A stretch of 64,000 nucleotides of DNA from Bacteroidales bacterium (GTDB taxonomy: Bacteria; Bacteroidota; Bacteroidia; Bacteroidales; VadinHA17), in NCBI GenBank assembly GCA_021371855.1, contig JAJFVL010000068.1, positions 1 through 64,000 of the forward strand. Direction: 5' to 3'. This document shows positions 7,689-18,000 of the stretch, piece after piece. The translations under genes were made by a program, and so were the position numbers. Positions within the stretch are counted from its first letter, which is position 1; the number at the start of each line of letters is the position of its first letter. The notes beneath the pieces were generated by a model. That model was given only the letters and a program-made list of their open reading frames with translations. It was not told the origin of the DNA and did not search any database.

Positions 7689-10163
7689 TTAATTGCCTTT
7701 CCCTCCTGAACTTGGGGCAGAGCTGTCTTCACTTTTGCCATCTTCATTCTTTATACCTCGTCTGGGTTTTTTAATTTCCCCTTTCATCTGCCCAAAACTA
7801 TATGATAACTTGAATCTTAACATCCGGAAATAATAATAGGTTACCCTATTCTGATGAAATGTCGGATCATCGAACGAATTTTCGTATTTAAGTCTTCTCA
7901 TGTACGGGTTTGATATTGAAACCGATGCCGTTAGTTTCTTTTTAAACAGCTCCTGTGAAATGGTTATATTTGAATATGAATATTTTCCAGATTGTCCCTG
8001 TAACATAAGTCTTGGAGAATAAATACCTGCGTAACCTGAGATGGTGCCGTTTTTCCACGCATTGTACTTAATGTTTATTGAACCGTTATAATAAAAACCT
8101 TTATTTTTCAAGTTGCGACTATCATTACTTTCAAGTATGGAGTAGTTAATGCTCAGATTGGTATTAATAGTGAGCTTATTCCCAGGTTTGAAGGAACTAT
8201 ATGTGTAGACTCCGAACCGCTGGGTTTGTCCTATGTTTTTATAGGTAGCCGTCTTTACTCCGGTTGAATTAATAATTGATATTGATTGAATAGAATTGTT
8301 TGTGAAAGCTCCGGTCATACTCAGATTCAGATTGTATTTACCGGAGAATTTCCCGTATGAAAGGTCAAAAGTATGTGAAACTTCAGCATTTAGGTCAGGA
8401 TTACCATACCTGACGTTCAATGGATCGGAGTCGTCGATATAAGGATTCAGATACCATATGCCTGGACGTGAAAGCCTTTGTGTATATGAGAGTTTGATGT
8501 TTTGTCCTTTATCAAGTTCTTTAGAAAGAGTTATGTATGGGATCAGGTTAAACATCCGGTTAGTGAAAGTCGTATCCTTTGCAGATTTAAAATATCCGTC
8601 GTTAATAGTCTTTTCTGCCCTTAATCCGGTTTTAATACTGATTTTTTTGAGTTTCAAAACATATCCTGCGTAAAGTCCAATTACATGTTGATCATAGTCA
8701 AGGTCGTTGTCCCTTGATTCGTCACGGATCCAGTCATTTAGTTCAGAATCATAACGCAGGACTTCAGAATTACTGATGTTTTGCCGGAGAATATATTTCA
8801 CACCACTCTCAATCTGATGCATTTTTGTAACCGGGTCGAAATAGTCAAGTTGAAAAGTGTGTTCTGCGACAGAGGCATCATTCGCTGAACGCTGCCTGTA
8901 GGAGTTATAATTGAGTTGTGCATCGATGGCACTTTCATAATCGGATTTGTCGGGCATTGTTTCAAGTTTATACGAAATAGTAAATGTTTTATCCGGCTTT
9001 TTAAATGTCCGCTGATAATCAATATTTCCAGAAATATATTTCCACTCATCGGAATAGTTCGTCAGGTTTGTGAATTTTCTTGATAAGGTATGATTAGAAT
9101 CAAAATCCTGGGTAAACTGTTCTCCGTTCCCTGAGTAATTACCTGCATATCCCCAAAATGAAAGACTTATCAGATTCAGTGAATCTATTTCATAGCTTGC
9201 TTCACCCGTCATATAATTGGTAAATCCTCTGTAATTGCTGTAACCTTCAGATTCAGTAACCCGGTAAGTTGTACTCACAAAATTTTCAAGGGATGAATAG
9301 TTTTCACTCTTCGGCTCACGCCAGGTATTATAGCTGTAATTAATTGAAAACCCGAATTTTTTGATTTTTGATGAAGCATAAATCCCCAGGGAAGAACCTC
9401 CCCGGGTATCAATTCCGGAGTTTATCCTACCCATAAAACCCTCAAGCTGTTTTTTGACAGTAATGATATTTATTATTCCACCTGTACCTTCTGCTTCATA
9501 CTTCGATGATGGATTTGTGATTACTTCAATATCTTTTATTGTATTAGCCGGGAGACTGCGCAACACATCCTTAGGATTCTGTGTTAACATTGAAGAGTTT
9601 TTTCCGTTAAGTAGTATTTTGAAATTTGAAGATCCTTTTACCTGAATATTATCTTCTCCATCAACTGTTACCAAAGGTATTTTCCGAAGCATCTCCAAAG
9701 CATTTGCTGTTTTGGATTCAGGGTCGGCTTCGATACTATATATTATCTTATCTACTTCAGTCCTCACAAGCGGTTTTTGGGCGACAACAGTAACTTCTCC
9801 AATTGTTTCTATTCTCGGAGTCAGTTTAATCGTTCCTAATTCTATTATAGTGCTCTTTTCATCTAAATTTACGTCATGTTTTGATGACTCAAAACCGATT
9901 GATTGAACGAATAAAGTAAACTTTCCAATTGAATCAAGTGTAAATTCAAATTTACCGTTAGAATCGCTTGCAAGTCTTTTGACTATTCCTTTGCTGCTTT
10001 GCACTGTAATTGTGGCATAGGGAATAGTTTTACCTGATTCTGTATCGGAAACTATGCCTTTAATCTGATATTTGCCTGCTGGAGAAGACGCGAACAGAGG
10101 GTGTGAGAATAGGCTTATAAGTAGAAATATCAACACAAGAATTAAGCTTGTAAACTTTTCCAT
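7689..10163 (-). CDS. outer-membrane beta-barrel protein, TonB-receptor-like (OMP_b-brl_3 type)
   Basis: An 824-residue outer-membrane protein. A signal peptide (to about residue 26) precedes a carboxypeptidase-regulatory-like domain (33-115), a TonB-plug-like domain (about 135-240, with NALEMLRKIPLVTVDGEDN, ILLNGK and GTGGIINIITVKK) and a large beta-barrel that ends with a low-complexity hydrophilic tail (KKPRRGIKNEDG). This is the architecture of the outer membrane beta-barrel family found alongside SusC proteins but without a SusD partner. The substrate is unknown. It appears monocistronic, with its own promoter 170 nt upstream. The tail after the barrel is Lys/Ser/Gly rich and lies outside the usual barrel end. 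Confidence 0.88.
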   Translation of the reverse strand: MEKFTSLILVLIFLLISLFSHPLFASSPAGKYQIKGIVSDTESGKTIPYATITVQSSKGIVKRLASDSNGKFEFTLDSIGKFTLFVQSIGFESSKHDVNLDEKSTIIELGTIKLTPRIETIGEVTVVAQKPLVRTEVDKIIYSIEADPESKTANALEMLRKIPLVTVDGEDNIQVKGSSNFKILLNGKNSSMLTQNPKDVLRSLPANTIKDIEVITNPSSKYEAEGTGGIINIITVKKQLEGFMGRINSGIDTRGGSSLGIYASSKIKKFGFSINYSYNTWREPKSENYSSLENFVSTTYRVTESEGYSNYRGFTNYMTGEASYEIDSLNLISLSFWGYAGNYSGNGEQFTQDFDSNHTLSRKFTNLTNYSDEWKYISGNIDYQRTFKKPDKTFTISYKLETMPDKSDYESAIDAQLNYNSYRQRSANDASVAEHTFQLDYFDPVTKMHQIESGVKYILRQNISNSEVLRYDSELNDWIRDESRDNDLDYDQHVIGLYAGYVLKLKKISIKTGLRAEKTINDGYFKSAKDTTFTNRMFNLIPYITLSKELDKGQNIKLSYTQRLSRPGIWYLNPYIDDSDPLNVRYGNPDLNAEVSHTFDLSYGKFSGKYNLNLSMTGAFTNNSIQSISIINSTGVKTATYKNIGQTQRFGVYTYSSFKPGNKLTINTNLSINYSILESNDSRNLKNKGFYYNGSINIKYNAWKNGTISGYAGIYSPRLMLQGQSGKYSYSNITISQELFKKKLTASVSISNPYMRRLKYENSFDDPTFHQNRVTYYYFRMLRFKLSYSFGQMKGEIKKPRRGIKNEDGKSEDSSAPSSGGKGN

Positions 10164-10518
10164 AATTTTGCATTTTTATGGAAATGACTTAAATTTAATA
10201 AGAATAACCTGCCTCCAGGAATAACTAATCAGTTAACGGCAATAAAGAGATCTGCTTTTATTGTTCCGGGAATTAACAATCTGGTTACATCTTGTTCTCA
10301 AAATTTGTAATATGAAATAAATCGAGATCTTGATAATAACAAAGTTACGAGACAATTATAATACAAGTCAAGTTTATTTTAATCCTCTCGCCCAAATCAC
10401 CCTTTCGGGGAGCCTGGCTAGTGAAATTAGTCCCATTATTTTCAGTAGTTCCTGAGATTTTGGAGTTGCGTAGTTCCAGCTCTCCAATACAAGAACACTG
10501 GTTTTCCCAATATGGCAA
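10164..10518. other. intergenic region between sulfatase and barrel-protein genes
   Basis: Holds the promoter of the barrel protein (10340-10371). Between 10374 and 10518 a minus-strand frame stays open (LVLESWNYATPKSQELLKI and a basic tail) directly after the sulfatase stop but in another frame. It has no independent start and no family I recognise, so it is not called as a gene. Confidence 0.4.
10340..10371 (-). promoter_or_regulatory. promoter of the barrel-protein gene
   Basis: TAACTTTG (10347-10340 on the minus strand) matches TAnnTTTG exactly. A TTG (10371-10369) lies 21 nt upstream. Predicted transcription start is near 10334, giving a 5' leader of about 170 nt before the ATG at 10163. 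Confidence 0.5.
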
Positions 10519-12003
10519 CTATTTCTTCTGATTAAATTTGTATAGTTCTGACGCTTTAAAAGTTTTGTCCTTTGGAGAGAGATCGTCCGGATCGTTAAGA
10601 ATGGCATCGGGAGGTGCAACAATGTACCCATTGATTAATGGATCACCTGTTTTTTCCATTGTTTGATGAAGACTGGCACGCATTTTTTTTAAAACTTTCT
10701 GTTTTAAGGGATCTTTAATAAGATTATTCCGTTCATTTGGGTCAAAAACCAGATCATACAATTCTTCCTTTGATAGCTTTACATCTTTCCAACCGTTGTC
10801 AAGCCAGTATTGCTTGCTAGGACTATCATCGCAATTGGGTATCACAGGATTTGCCTTGTCACCGAAACGACGGATATATTTATAACGTTTTGTACGGATA
10901 GCCCTCATTGGCTCATAAGCCGCATGGTAATTAACCTGACAGAAGATATCCTCCCTGATTTCCTGCTTTTCCCCTCTGATCAAAGGCATAACAGATGTTC
11001 CATCCAGCCATGCTGGTTTTTCAATCTCCAGAAACTCACAAATTGTTGGAAAAATATCAATTACGCTTACCATGCTATTAATAGTTTTACCAGCTGATAA
11101 TCCCCCAGGTAATCGCATTATCATGAAAATTCCAATACCTTCATCGTACAAGTTACATTTCATAGATGGAAATGCAATACCATGATCTGTGGTGCATATC
11201 ACAATAGTATTGTCTTCAAGGCCGTTACGTCGAAGAGCAGCAAGCACAGTTCCCATTTTTTCATCCAGTATGCGGGCAGATTCCATAAAATCTGCCATAT
11301 CCTCTCTCACTTCCGGGACATCAGGTAATGGTTTTGGCGGAATCAGATGATCAGGATTAATATCACTTTTGTGTTTGGCATATTCTCTATGAGTTTCAGT
11401 AAATCCGACCGATAAGAAAAAAGGATTTGAATGTGCTTTATCGAGCCATTCCACAGCTTTAAGATGCGCCTCTTTTGGATTACCTAAAAATTCATCGTAT
11501 CCGATTTCTTTATAAAAATCTTTATTTTTTACGGCAACTTCATGCTGAACTCCGGATAATGCAGAATAATACCCATATTTTTTCAGGGTAAAGTTGATAT
11601 GAGTATGCGGATCTTTCATAACAAATCCGCGATGGGCAAGACCAATCATCCCGTTATTATGGGGATACATTCCGGTAAGCAGACTGGCACGACTTGCAGA
11701 GGATGTTGGATGAGTGGTAAAATATTTTTTGAAAAGCACACCCTCTTCTGCCAGTTTCTGAAGATTAGGTGTTGGAACAGGATATCCGTATGGTTGTATA
11801 TACCGGCCTGTATCGTGCGAATGAAGGTAAACAATATTCGGGCGATTAAAAACCATGTTGTCTGAACCAATGCTCTTTTCTACCGGAGTATCTTTGTAAG
11901 TAACATGAACATTTTTATTAGCCGGTAAGGTAATACCAATAGCCAGGCTGCCTATGCCAGCCTGACGGATAAAGTTTCTACGGTCAATATTTTTCTTATT
12001 CAT
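10519..12003 (-). CDS. serine-type sulfatase, N-sulfoglucosamine sulfohydrolase-like
   Basis: A 494-residue type I sulfatase, hydrolysing sulfate from a glycan. The catalytic motif is S101-S-A-S-R-A-S-L-L-T-G: a serine in place of cysteine, which needs oxidation to formylglycine by an anaerobic sulfatase-maturating enzyme, and Ala where Pro is common. Metal-site segments are HSHDTG (62-66) and TTDHGIAFP (around 267). The subfamily features (HSHDTG, GMYPHNNG, GLAHRGF) are those of heparan-N-sulfatase-like proteins, but the substrate is inferred. The N-terminus (RRNFIRQAG plus a hydrophobic run) looks like a Tat signal. It sits alone between a barrel protein and the susCDCD operon, whose terminator separates them, so it has its own promoter. 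Confidence 0.9.
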   Translation of the reverse strand: MNKKNIDRRNFIRQAGIGSLAIGITLPANKNVHVTYKDTPVEKSIGSDNMVFNRPNIVYLHSHDTGRYIQPYGYPVPTPNLQKLAEEGVLFKKYFTTHPTSSASRASLLTGMYPHNNGMIGLAHRGFVMKDPHTHINFTLKKYGYYSALSGVQHEVAVKNKDFYKEIGYDEFLGNPKEAHLKAVEWLDKAHSNPFFLSVGFTETHREYAKHKSDINPDHLIPPKPLPDVPEVREDMADFMESARILDEKMGTVLAALRRNGLEDNTIVICTTDHGIAFPSMKCNLYDEGIGIFMIMRLPGGLSAGKTINSMVSVIDIFPTICEFLEIEKPAWLDGTSVMPLIRGEKQEIREDIFCQVNYHAAYEPMRAIRTKRYKYIRRFGDKANPVIPNCDDSPSKQYWLDNGWKDVKLSKEELYDLVFDPNERNNLIKDPLKQKVLKKMRASLHQTMEKTGDPLINGYIVAPPDAILNDPDDLSPKDKTFKASELYKFNQKK

Positions 12004-12190
12004 TTTGTGAAATTACATGCTAATATAATTAATTTACATTTCGTATATATTACAGTTCCAGCTTTGAAAGTTTACCACAGTATCTTAAAGTTTACCATGA
12101 CGTTCTTTCAACTGAATCGGATTGAGATGATGGGATGACATTTTCCTTCCCTATTTTATCATTTTTATTTCCTGTTTATTCCAATGTATT

Positions 12191-12230
12191 AAAAAAACAG
12201 CCGGATATGAGAAAGTTCATTCCGGCTGTT
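12191..12230 (-). terminator. intrinsic terminator of the susCDCD-DUF1735 operon
   Basis: AACAGCCGGA (12196-12205) pairs perfectly with TCCGGCTGTT (12221-12230) over 10 bp. On the minus strand the hairpin is followed at once by seven T. It lies 21 nt after the DUF1735 stop. Confidence 0.85.
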
Positions 12231-12251
12231 GATGTTTAAGATTATAAAAAT

Positions 12252-13226
12252 TTATTTAGTATAGTGCGAAGGATTTTCATCCTGCCATTCATTAACTCCA
12301 TCACGTATCCTGTTCCTGAATGTCAGGGTATCCTGTGCATAACACGTGTTGCCAGCTGCATTTACATACTTGTAACTCAGGTATATCTTCCTGTCCTGCA
12401 GAAGTTTTGCCCTGTTAAAAGTACTGGCTCCTTCGGGTAAATAAGTAAAGGTCGATCCTGTTGCACTGCTCACCGAAATATCATTGCCATTCAGTGTAAG
12501 TACCATTTCATCCTTAGCAGAAGAATTGCTGCTGTATCCTTTAACTACCAGTGCATTCGGGGCAATAGTTTTAAGAGCCCATGTCTTTGCCTGTACCTGA
12601 GGAATGGTTGTGTAATAAAGAACCGTATCAATTGCAGTTCCAGATGCATCTTTCTCAATGGTAACTCCTCCATGATAATAGTTCCCAAACAACATGTTCT
12701 CATATTTCAACCCTATTACAGCAAATCTCTTCCGTTCAATTATTGAATCCGCATCTGCCCTGGTTATGTACAACGGAATAGCATAAGTTGCATTTATTGT
12801 TGCCACATCGGAAAGAAAAGCAGATGAATCAGCTTTCAAAACAACTGAACCCATGTGTTGACCGGCTTTTATAAGCATACTGTTGCTGTTACTCAGGGTA
12901 TAGTAATTTGCCGGAAGCGGTAATAAGGTTGTAACTGCTGCTACTGATTCTTTTATGTACGTAGCTCCGGTTTTCATAGCCGTGAGACGTTCCGGAGTGA
13001 TTAACGAGTTATCAAGAACAAAATCTACAATACGATCCTCAGTATTCTCCATCACTCCGCCAAGAGCTGCACCTATCTCTATATTCATACCTTCACCAAC
13101 GACAAATGTACGTACATCGATCTGGTAAGGAAAGTAGATGGCATCATAATCATAGTCCTTTATGTAGTCATCGTAACACGATACCATGACTACGGATAGT
13201 ATCAGAAATGCTAATATTTTTTTCAT
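12252..13226 (-). CDS. DUF1735-domain lipoprotein
   Basis: A 324-residue surface lipoprotein, last gene of the operon. The start is set at ATG 13226, giving MKKILAFLILSVVMVSC with the lipobox Cys17; a longer frame exists but would overlap susD and bury the signal peptide. After the lipobox comes an acidic Tyr/Asp stretch. The next part, with VVGEGMNIEIGAALGG and NSLITPERL, is typical of DUF1735 (BT_3987-like) proteins, and a C-terminal beta-rich domain follows. Proteins of this kind are accessory glycan-binding lipoproteins of SusC/SusD loci; the glycan here is unknown. It starts 19 nt after the susD stop. Confidence 0.85.
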   Translation of the reverse strand: MKKILAFLILSVVMVSCYDDYIKDYDYDAIYFPYQIDVRTFVVGEGMNIEIGAALGGVMENTEDRIVDFVLDNSLITPERLTAMKTGATYIKESVAAVTTLLPLPANYYTLSNSNSMLIKAGQHMGSVVLKADSSAFLSDVATINATYAIPLYITRADADSIIERKRFAVIGLKYENMLFGNYYHGGVTIEKDASGTAIDTVLYYTTIPQVQAKTWALKTIAPNALVVKGYSSNSSAKDEMVLTLNGNDISVSSATGSTFTYLPEGASTFNRAKLLQDRKIYLSYKYVNAAGNTCYAQDTLTFRNRIRDGVNEWQDENPSHYTK

Positions 13227-13245
13227 TTTTTCTTTTTTAAAATTA

Positions 13246-15072
13246 TTAATTCCAACTATCCCAACCTTCATTTTGAATCAGTTTACTGACTTTTAACATT
13301 TCATTATAAGGTATAGGAAGATATGCTGATGTAAAAGAACGTGCTTCAACTTCATTATTAAAGTCGTATGTAAATGTCCCATCTTCATTTTTTTCGATAG
13401 AGACCCCATGTACAGCTTTATTTAATTCAGTCAGGTCGGTTGTCCAGCGGCGGAGGTCATAAAACCTCATACCCTCAAAACAGGTCTCGATCCTACGTTC
13501 ATTTTTAAGAAGCTCATCAAAGGCAGCTCCGCCTGAATTAGCCACTTCGGTAAGATAAGCATCAGCAGCGCCGGGAACAGCAGCAGAGATCCCGTTAGCG
13601 CCATCGGTTGTCTTACGTGCACGCATATACTGGACAGCTGTTTTGGCAGAAATACCGTACCTTGAGGCATCGTTTGGCCCTACAACATGATTAGCAGCTT
13701 CAGCAAAAGTAAGGCACATATGAGTCCAACGGATGAAAAACTTGGAATGAGGTAATCTGCCAATCGAAGCATCGGACCAGTTTAATCCCATGTAAACAAA
13801 CTTCTTGATATAATAATTAGTAAGACAATTATCGGATCTTACACCTGCAGCATCTTTTCCGCCGTTTGACCAGTTCTCAAATGTGTACATCAACACCCCT
13901 GTATTGTTCTTTTTAGCCTGTACATTGTTATAAAATATTGTGCTATAAAACCTTGGATCGCGGTTTAAATATGGATTTGCCGGATCATAATTACCACGGT
14001 TTGCCGGATCGTTTATAGGGTATCCATTTTTCATAGGGAATGCATCAACAAGTTCCTGTGTGGCGCCAATGACTCCATTTCCCTGGAAACCTCCGGGATA
14101 AAACATACGTTCCATTGCATCATTGCTGGCATTATAACGGGATGATATCACGATACCGGGGAAATTAGGATTAAACCAATTCATCTGGGTAACGGGATTA
14201 AATCCATTTTTTACATTATCTACTGTCAACTTAAAATCAATGACCTTTTTAGCATTTACTGCAGCACTGTCCCAACGTGAAATATCATTGCCGGGATTAA
14301 AACGCGGGCTAGCCCACGTCAGGTAGACCATAGCCTTGATGGCTCTTGTGGTGATGCCGTCAAAACGGCCCCAGTATTTACCACCTGCATACACCTTATC
14401 AGCTGTATTGGTAACTAAAAAGTCACGATGTGCTATCGGCAGGTATTTATAGGCTGAGTCACAATCATCAATGATCTGTTTTACGCATTCATCATAAGAG
14501 TTCCTGGCTAAATCTATATTTCCTGTAGTTTCATAAGGTTCCAGTATAATCGGATAACCAAGCATTTGTCCATTTGTCCCTTTACCTCCGAATTTCTGGA
14601 GAAGGTCCCATTGGAACCAGGCACGAAGTGCAAAGGCTTCTCCCTGGAGACGATTACGCAGGAGACTGTCGAGATGAAGGTTTACAAGAAACCTGGTATT
14701 GTAACCTCTTCTGTCTTTTAAAAATTTATTAACCAGATATATTGACTGATAATCGCGGGACCAGTATCCCAGAAAAGGATCCTGGCTTGTGGTAATTGTC
14801 CCTGTAGCCAGTCTGCGTAAAGTATATGTAGAACTTGTGATCACTGCATTGTCAGTTGCACCGTCAAGATAAGCGCCTTCATTGTCATTATAGTTTCTGG
14901 GCATGTTTTCGTAACACTGTCCTATCAGTCCCTGTACCATATCCTGGTATTCCCAGATATCTTCGCCCGAGCGGTCACCATTAGGATATGGTTCAAGCAT
15001 TGAGCTACAGGAACTTAACAGCCCCATCATTAATCCAAATAGAAGTATTACTTTTATATTCATAGCTGTCAT
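13246..15072 (-). CDS. SusD/RagB-family surface lipoprotein
   Basis: A 608-residue SusD homologue, the second of this operon. The signal peptide ends in LLSSC (Cys22 from the first ATG; ATG at 15063 is an alternative giving MNIKVILLF). Features include FALRAWFQWDLLQKFGGKG around residue 147, FIRWTHMCLTFAEAANHV near 450 and CFEGMRFYDLRRWTTDL near 540, all standard SusD landmarks. It starts 3 nt after the stop of the neighbouring susC, so the two form one transporter. It is longer than the average SusD because of extended loops in the middle (residues 290-430). Confidence 0.93.
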   Translation of the reverse strand: MTAMNIKVILLFGLMMGLLSSCSSMLEPYPNGDRSGEDIWEYQDMVQGLIGQCYENMPRNYNDNEGAYLDGATDNAVITSSTYTLRRLATGTITTSQDPFLGYWSRDYQSIYLVNKFLKDRRGYNTRFLVNLHLDSLLRNRLQGEAFALRAWFQWDLLQKFGGKGTNGQMLGYPIILEPYETTGNIDLARNSYDECVKQIIDDCDSAYKYLPIAHRDFLVTNTADKVYAGGKYWGRFDGITTRAIKAMVYLTWASPRFNPGNDISRWDSAAVNAKKVIDFKLTVDNVKNGFNPVTQMNWFNPNFPGIVISSRYNASNDAMERMFYPGGFQGNGVIGATQELVDAFPMKNGYPINDPANRGNYDPANPYLNRDPRFYSTIFYNNVQAKKNNTGVLMYTFENWSNGGKDAAGVRSDNCLTNYYIKKFVYMGLNWSDASIGRLPHSKFFIRWTHMCLTFAEAANHVVGPNDASRYGISAKTAVQYMRARKTTDGANGISAAVPGAADAYLTEVANSGGAAFDELLKNERRIETCFEGMRFYDLRRWTTDLTELNKAVHGVSIEKNEDGTFTYDFNNEVEARSFTSAYLPIPYNEMLKVSKLIQNEGWDSWN

Positions 15073-15075
15073 AGA

Positions 15076-18000
15076 TTAAAAAGTTAATTTTATTCCGCCT
15101 GTGAAAGTTTTGAATAGCGGATAAGTTGATATTCCGGAACTGATTGATTCGGGATCTACATCCTTTACCTGCGATATTGTTAACAGATTTGCTCCGCGCA
15201 CATATATGCGCATTCCTCTTGAGTGAATTATCTGTAACTTCTCCAATGGCACATTATAAGCCAATTCAATATTCTGAATCTTGAAATAACCGCCTTTTGT
15301 GAGCCAAAAATCGGAAGCTACAAAATTATTATTCACCTTGTAATAAGTCAGTCTTGGGTAAGCCCCACCGATATTGTCTTTCACAAAATTTGAGTAATTA
15401 TTGTCCCCCCATCCGTTCCAAAAGTAACTATTTGTAAGTGCAATATCATAAAATGCACATCCGGTTCCTATAACAGTCATATCAAAATTCTTAAAACTGA
15501 ATTTTGCATTCAACGCATAAAAAAGACGTGGTGTTGTATTGCCAATGGCGCTCATATCATTGTCATCAATAAACCCATCACCGTTCATATCGGCATATTT
15601 CAGATCACCCTCTTTAAGAACAGCATCATACATTTGCGGTACTTCCAATGCTTCTTCATCACTTTGGAATTTTCCAATGCATTTCTGTCCCCAGTACGTG
15701 TCAACAGAACGTCCCAGACGCTTCTGATATTCAAACCTGTATTCAAGCTCATCATTTTTGACAATTTTCGAATTCTGTACAGTTGCGTTTCCACCTATTG
15801 AGTACTTAATTATTCCGGAGTTATCGGTGAACTGAATTCCCATTTCTATCCCTGAGTATCTGGTTTTATTGTAGTTGATACGCGGTAAAGCACTCCAAAT
15901 ACCTAAATAATATGGCATGGAATTAGGCAACTGAGAAACCTGTCCGTCGCGAAGGTTATTATAATAATTAAACTCGAACGACAATTTCTGGTTTAATATC
16001 AATCCATCAAGTCCGATACTGACCTCTTTTCTTTTTTCCCATGTAAGCTCAGGGTTTCCTATTTTGCCCGCATAAGTTCTGTATGCCAGATTATCGGTAG
16101 TTGATCCAAACCATTGATTTGTAGAATAAGCTCCAAAAACACTTCCAGTACTTATATTCCATCTGTCCCTGTAGTAAAATGGCGACATGAAGTTTTCATA
16201 TCCAAGTATTCCTGCCTCTGCATGGAGTTTGAGATAATTAATAAAAGTAAGGTTCGACATAAAATTTTCTTCTGACATGACCCAACTTGCGCCTAAAGAC
16301 GGGAATAACTGATATCTGTTGTTTTTATCTAAAGTGTAGGTCCCGGCATAATTCAATACTCCAAGGATGCTGTATTTATCATCGTAGGAGTACATACCAG
16401 TCCATATACCTGATTGGGTTCTTTGTGGCTCTTCGATTCCATTCTTAGATATTCTGAAGATATTGTAAGTCAATGCTGACTGTACATTATGATTACCAAA
16501 AGATCTGTTATAGCTAAGATTTTCATAGACCGAAAAACCCTGATAATAATAATCGTGCAGATTGGACATGTTAGGAGAATCTAAGCCATCATGCACTTTG
16601 GCCAACTTAATTGTATCATTACCAGACACTGTTTGAGAAGGGGTAGCTATATAAGCAATATAATTCTCGGCTTTTCCTACACGCAATACATTGAGTCCAT
16701 CATAAGATACATATGTCCGTGATTTAAGCCCTTTTATCACATTGGACAAATTATAATCAACTGCAGCAGTGAGGGAACCTGTTCTTCCGGATTCAGTATA
16801 ATAACCATTACCCACCAGGTTTCCTATCGGGTTATTCGGGTAAGTGGCGCTTACAGCATAATAAGGTTTTTCCAGAGTAGGATCGTTATTTGCATAAACC
16901 GGGAACGCAATTGGCGGAGTATTATATATATTCGGTAAAGCAGAGCTTAACTCCAGAAGGTCCATTTGAGAACCTCCCTCTCCAAAAGTGCTGGAATATC
17001 CATAATTTGGAGAACGACGATATGTCAGACCGGCATAAAAATCAAACTGAACTTTAATACGATCATTGATTTTTATATCAATATTCGAGCGGGTATTTAT
17101 ACGGTTATAATCTGCTTTGGGGCCAATCTTATAGATATCTCCTTCACCGCTGTATCCCAGATAAGAATAGTACTGTACAACATCGTTACCTCCTGTTGAT
17201 GAAACATTTGCTCTTCTGAAAGGCATAGAGTTTTTCAACATCATTTCCTTGTAATTTACACTTGGATGGTACATATCATAGGGATCATTTTTTGCATAAG
17301 CTTCGATATCATCATTGTCATAATTCGGAGTAAGTCCATCTGCTTCCCTTGCTATATTGTTAAGCCTTGCGTAATCTGCTCCTGACACTGTCCCAGGCAT
17401 CCTGTCAATAATGCTTATTCCATCTTCCATGTTAACATTAAGTATACGTTCATTTGGCCGACCCCTTTTAGTCTTAATATAGATTATCCCATCTGCTCCC
17501 AATGGTCCATACATTGCTTTTCCAGCAATGTCTTTAATAACAGTAACAGACTCAATCTCATAAGGATCAAGCGGCATTTCATTAACCCCAACAGGAATGT
17601 CATCGATAATGTACATCATACTTCGTCCCCTTGCAGCAACACCAATCTTTTCGGTAATCCGGTAGTTTCCCAATTCCTCTTCGGCAGTTAAACCCGGTGC
17701 TCCATGTCTTTCTGTTATTTGCAGACCCGGAACAAGTCCGGCAAATGTGTTGCGGAGATCTGTGGAGGGATATTTTTCTAATTGATTACCAGTGATCACA
17801 TACTCGCTTCCTGTAATGTGACGCTTTTTCATAGTTAAGAAAGGAAGAGGTACGTTATCATTATAAGTCATAAAAAGTTTTGATTTTATGAGTCTGACCG
17901 TATTGTTTAATACGATATCCTTTATAGTGGAGACACTTCTTTCATAACCTGTTGCAGATATTGCTACAAAGTCACGCTGGTAAGCTTTAATTAATAAAGA

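Noticed and set aside
10374..10631. 85-codon minus-strand frame overlapping the end of the sulfatase gene
   Set aside because: Its first half is the sulfatase sequence read in another frame and the rest has no start, no ribosome site and no family resemblance.
12252..13271. Longer start for the DUF1735 lipoprotein
   Set aside because: It would add 15 residues before a standard lipoprotein signal and overlap the susD end; ATG 13226 fits better.
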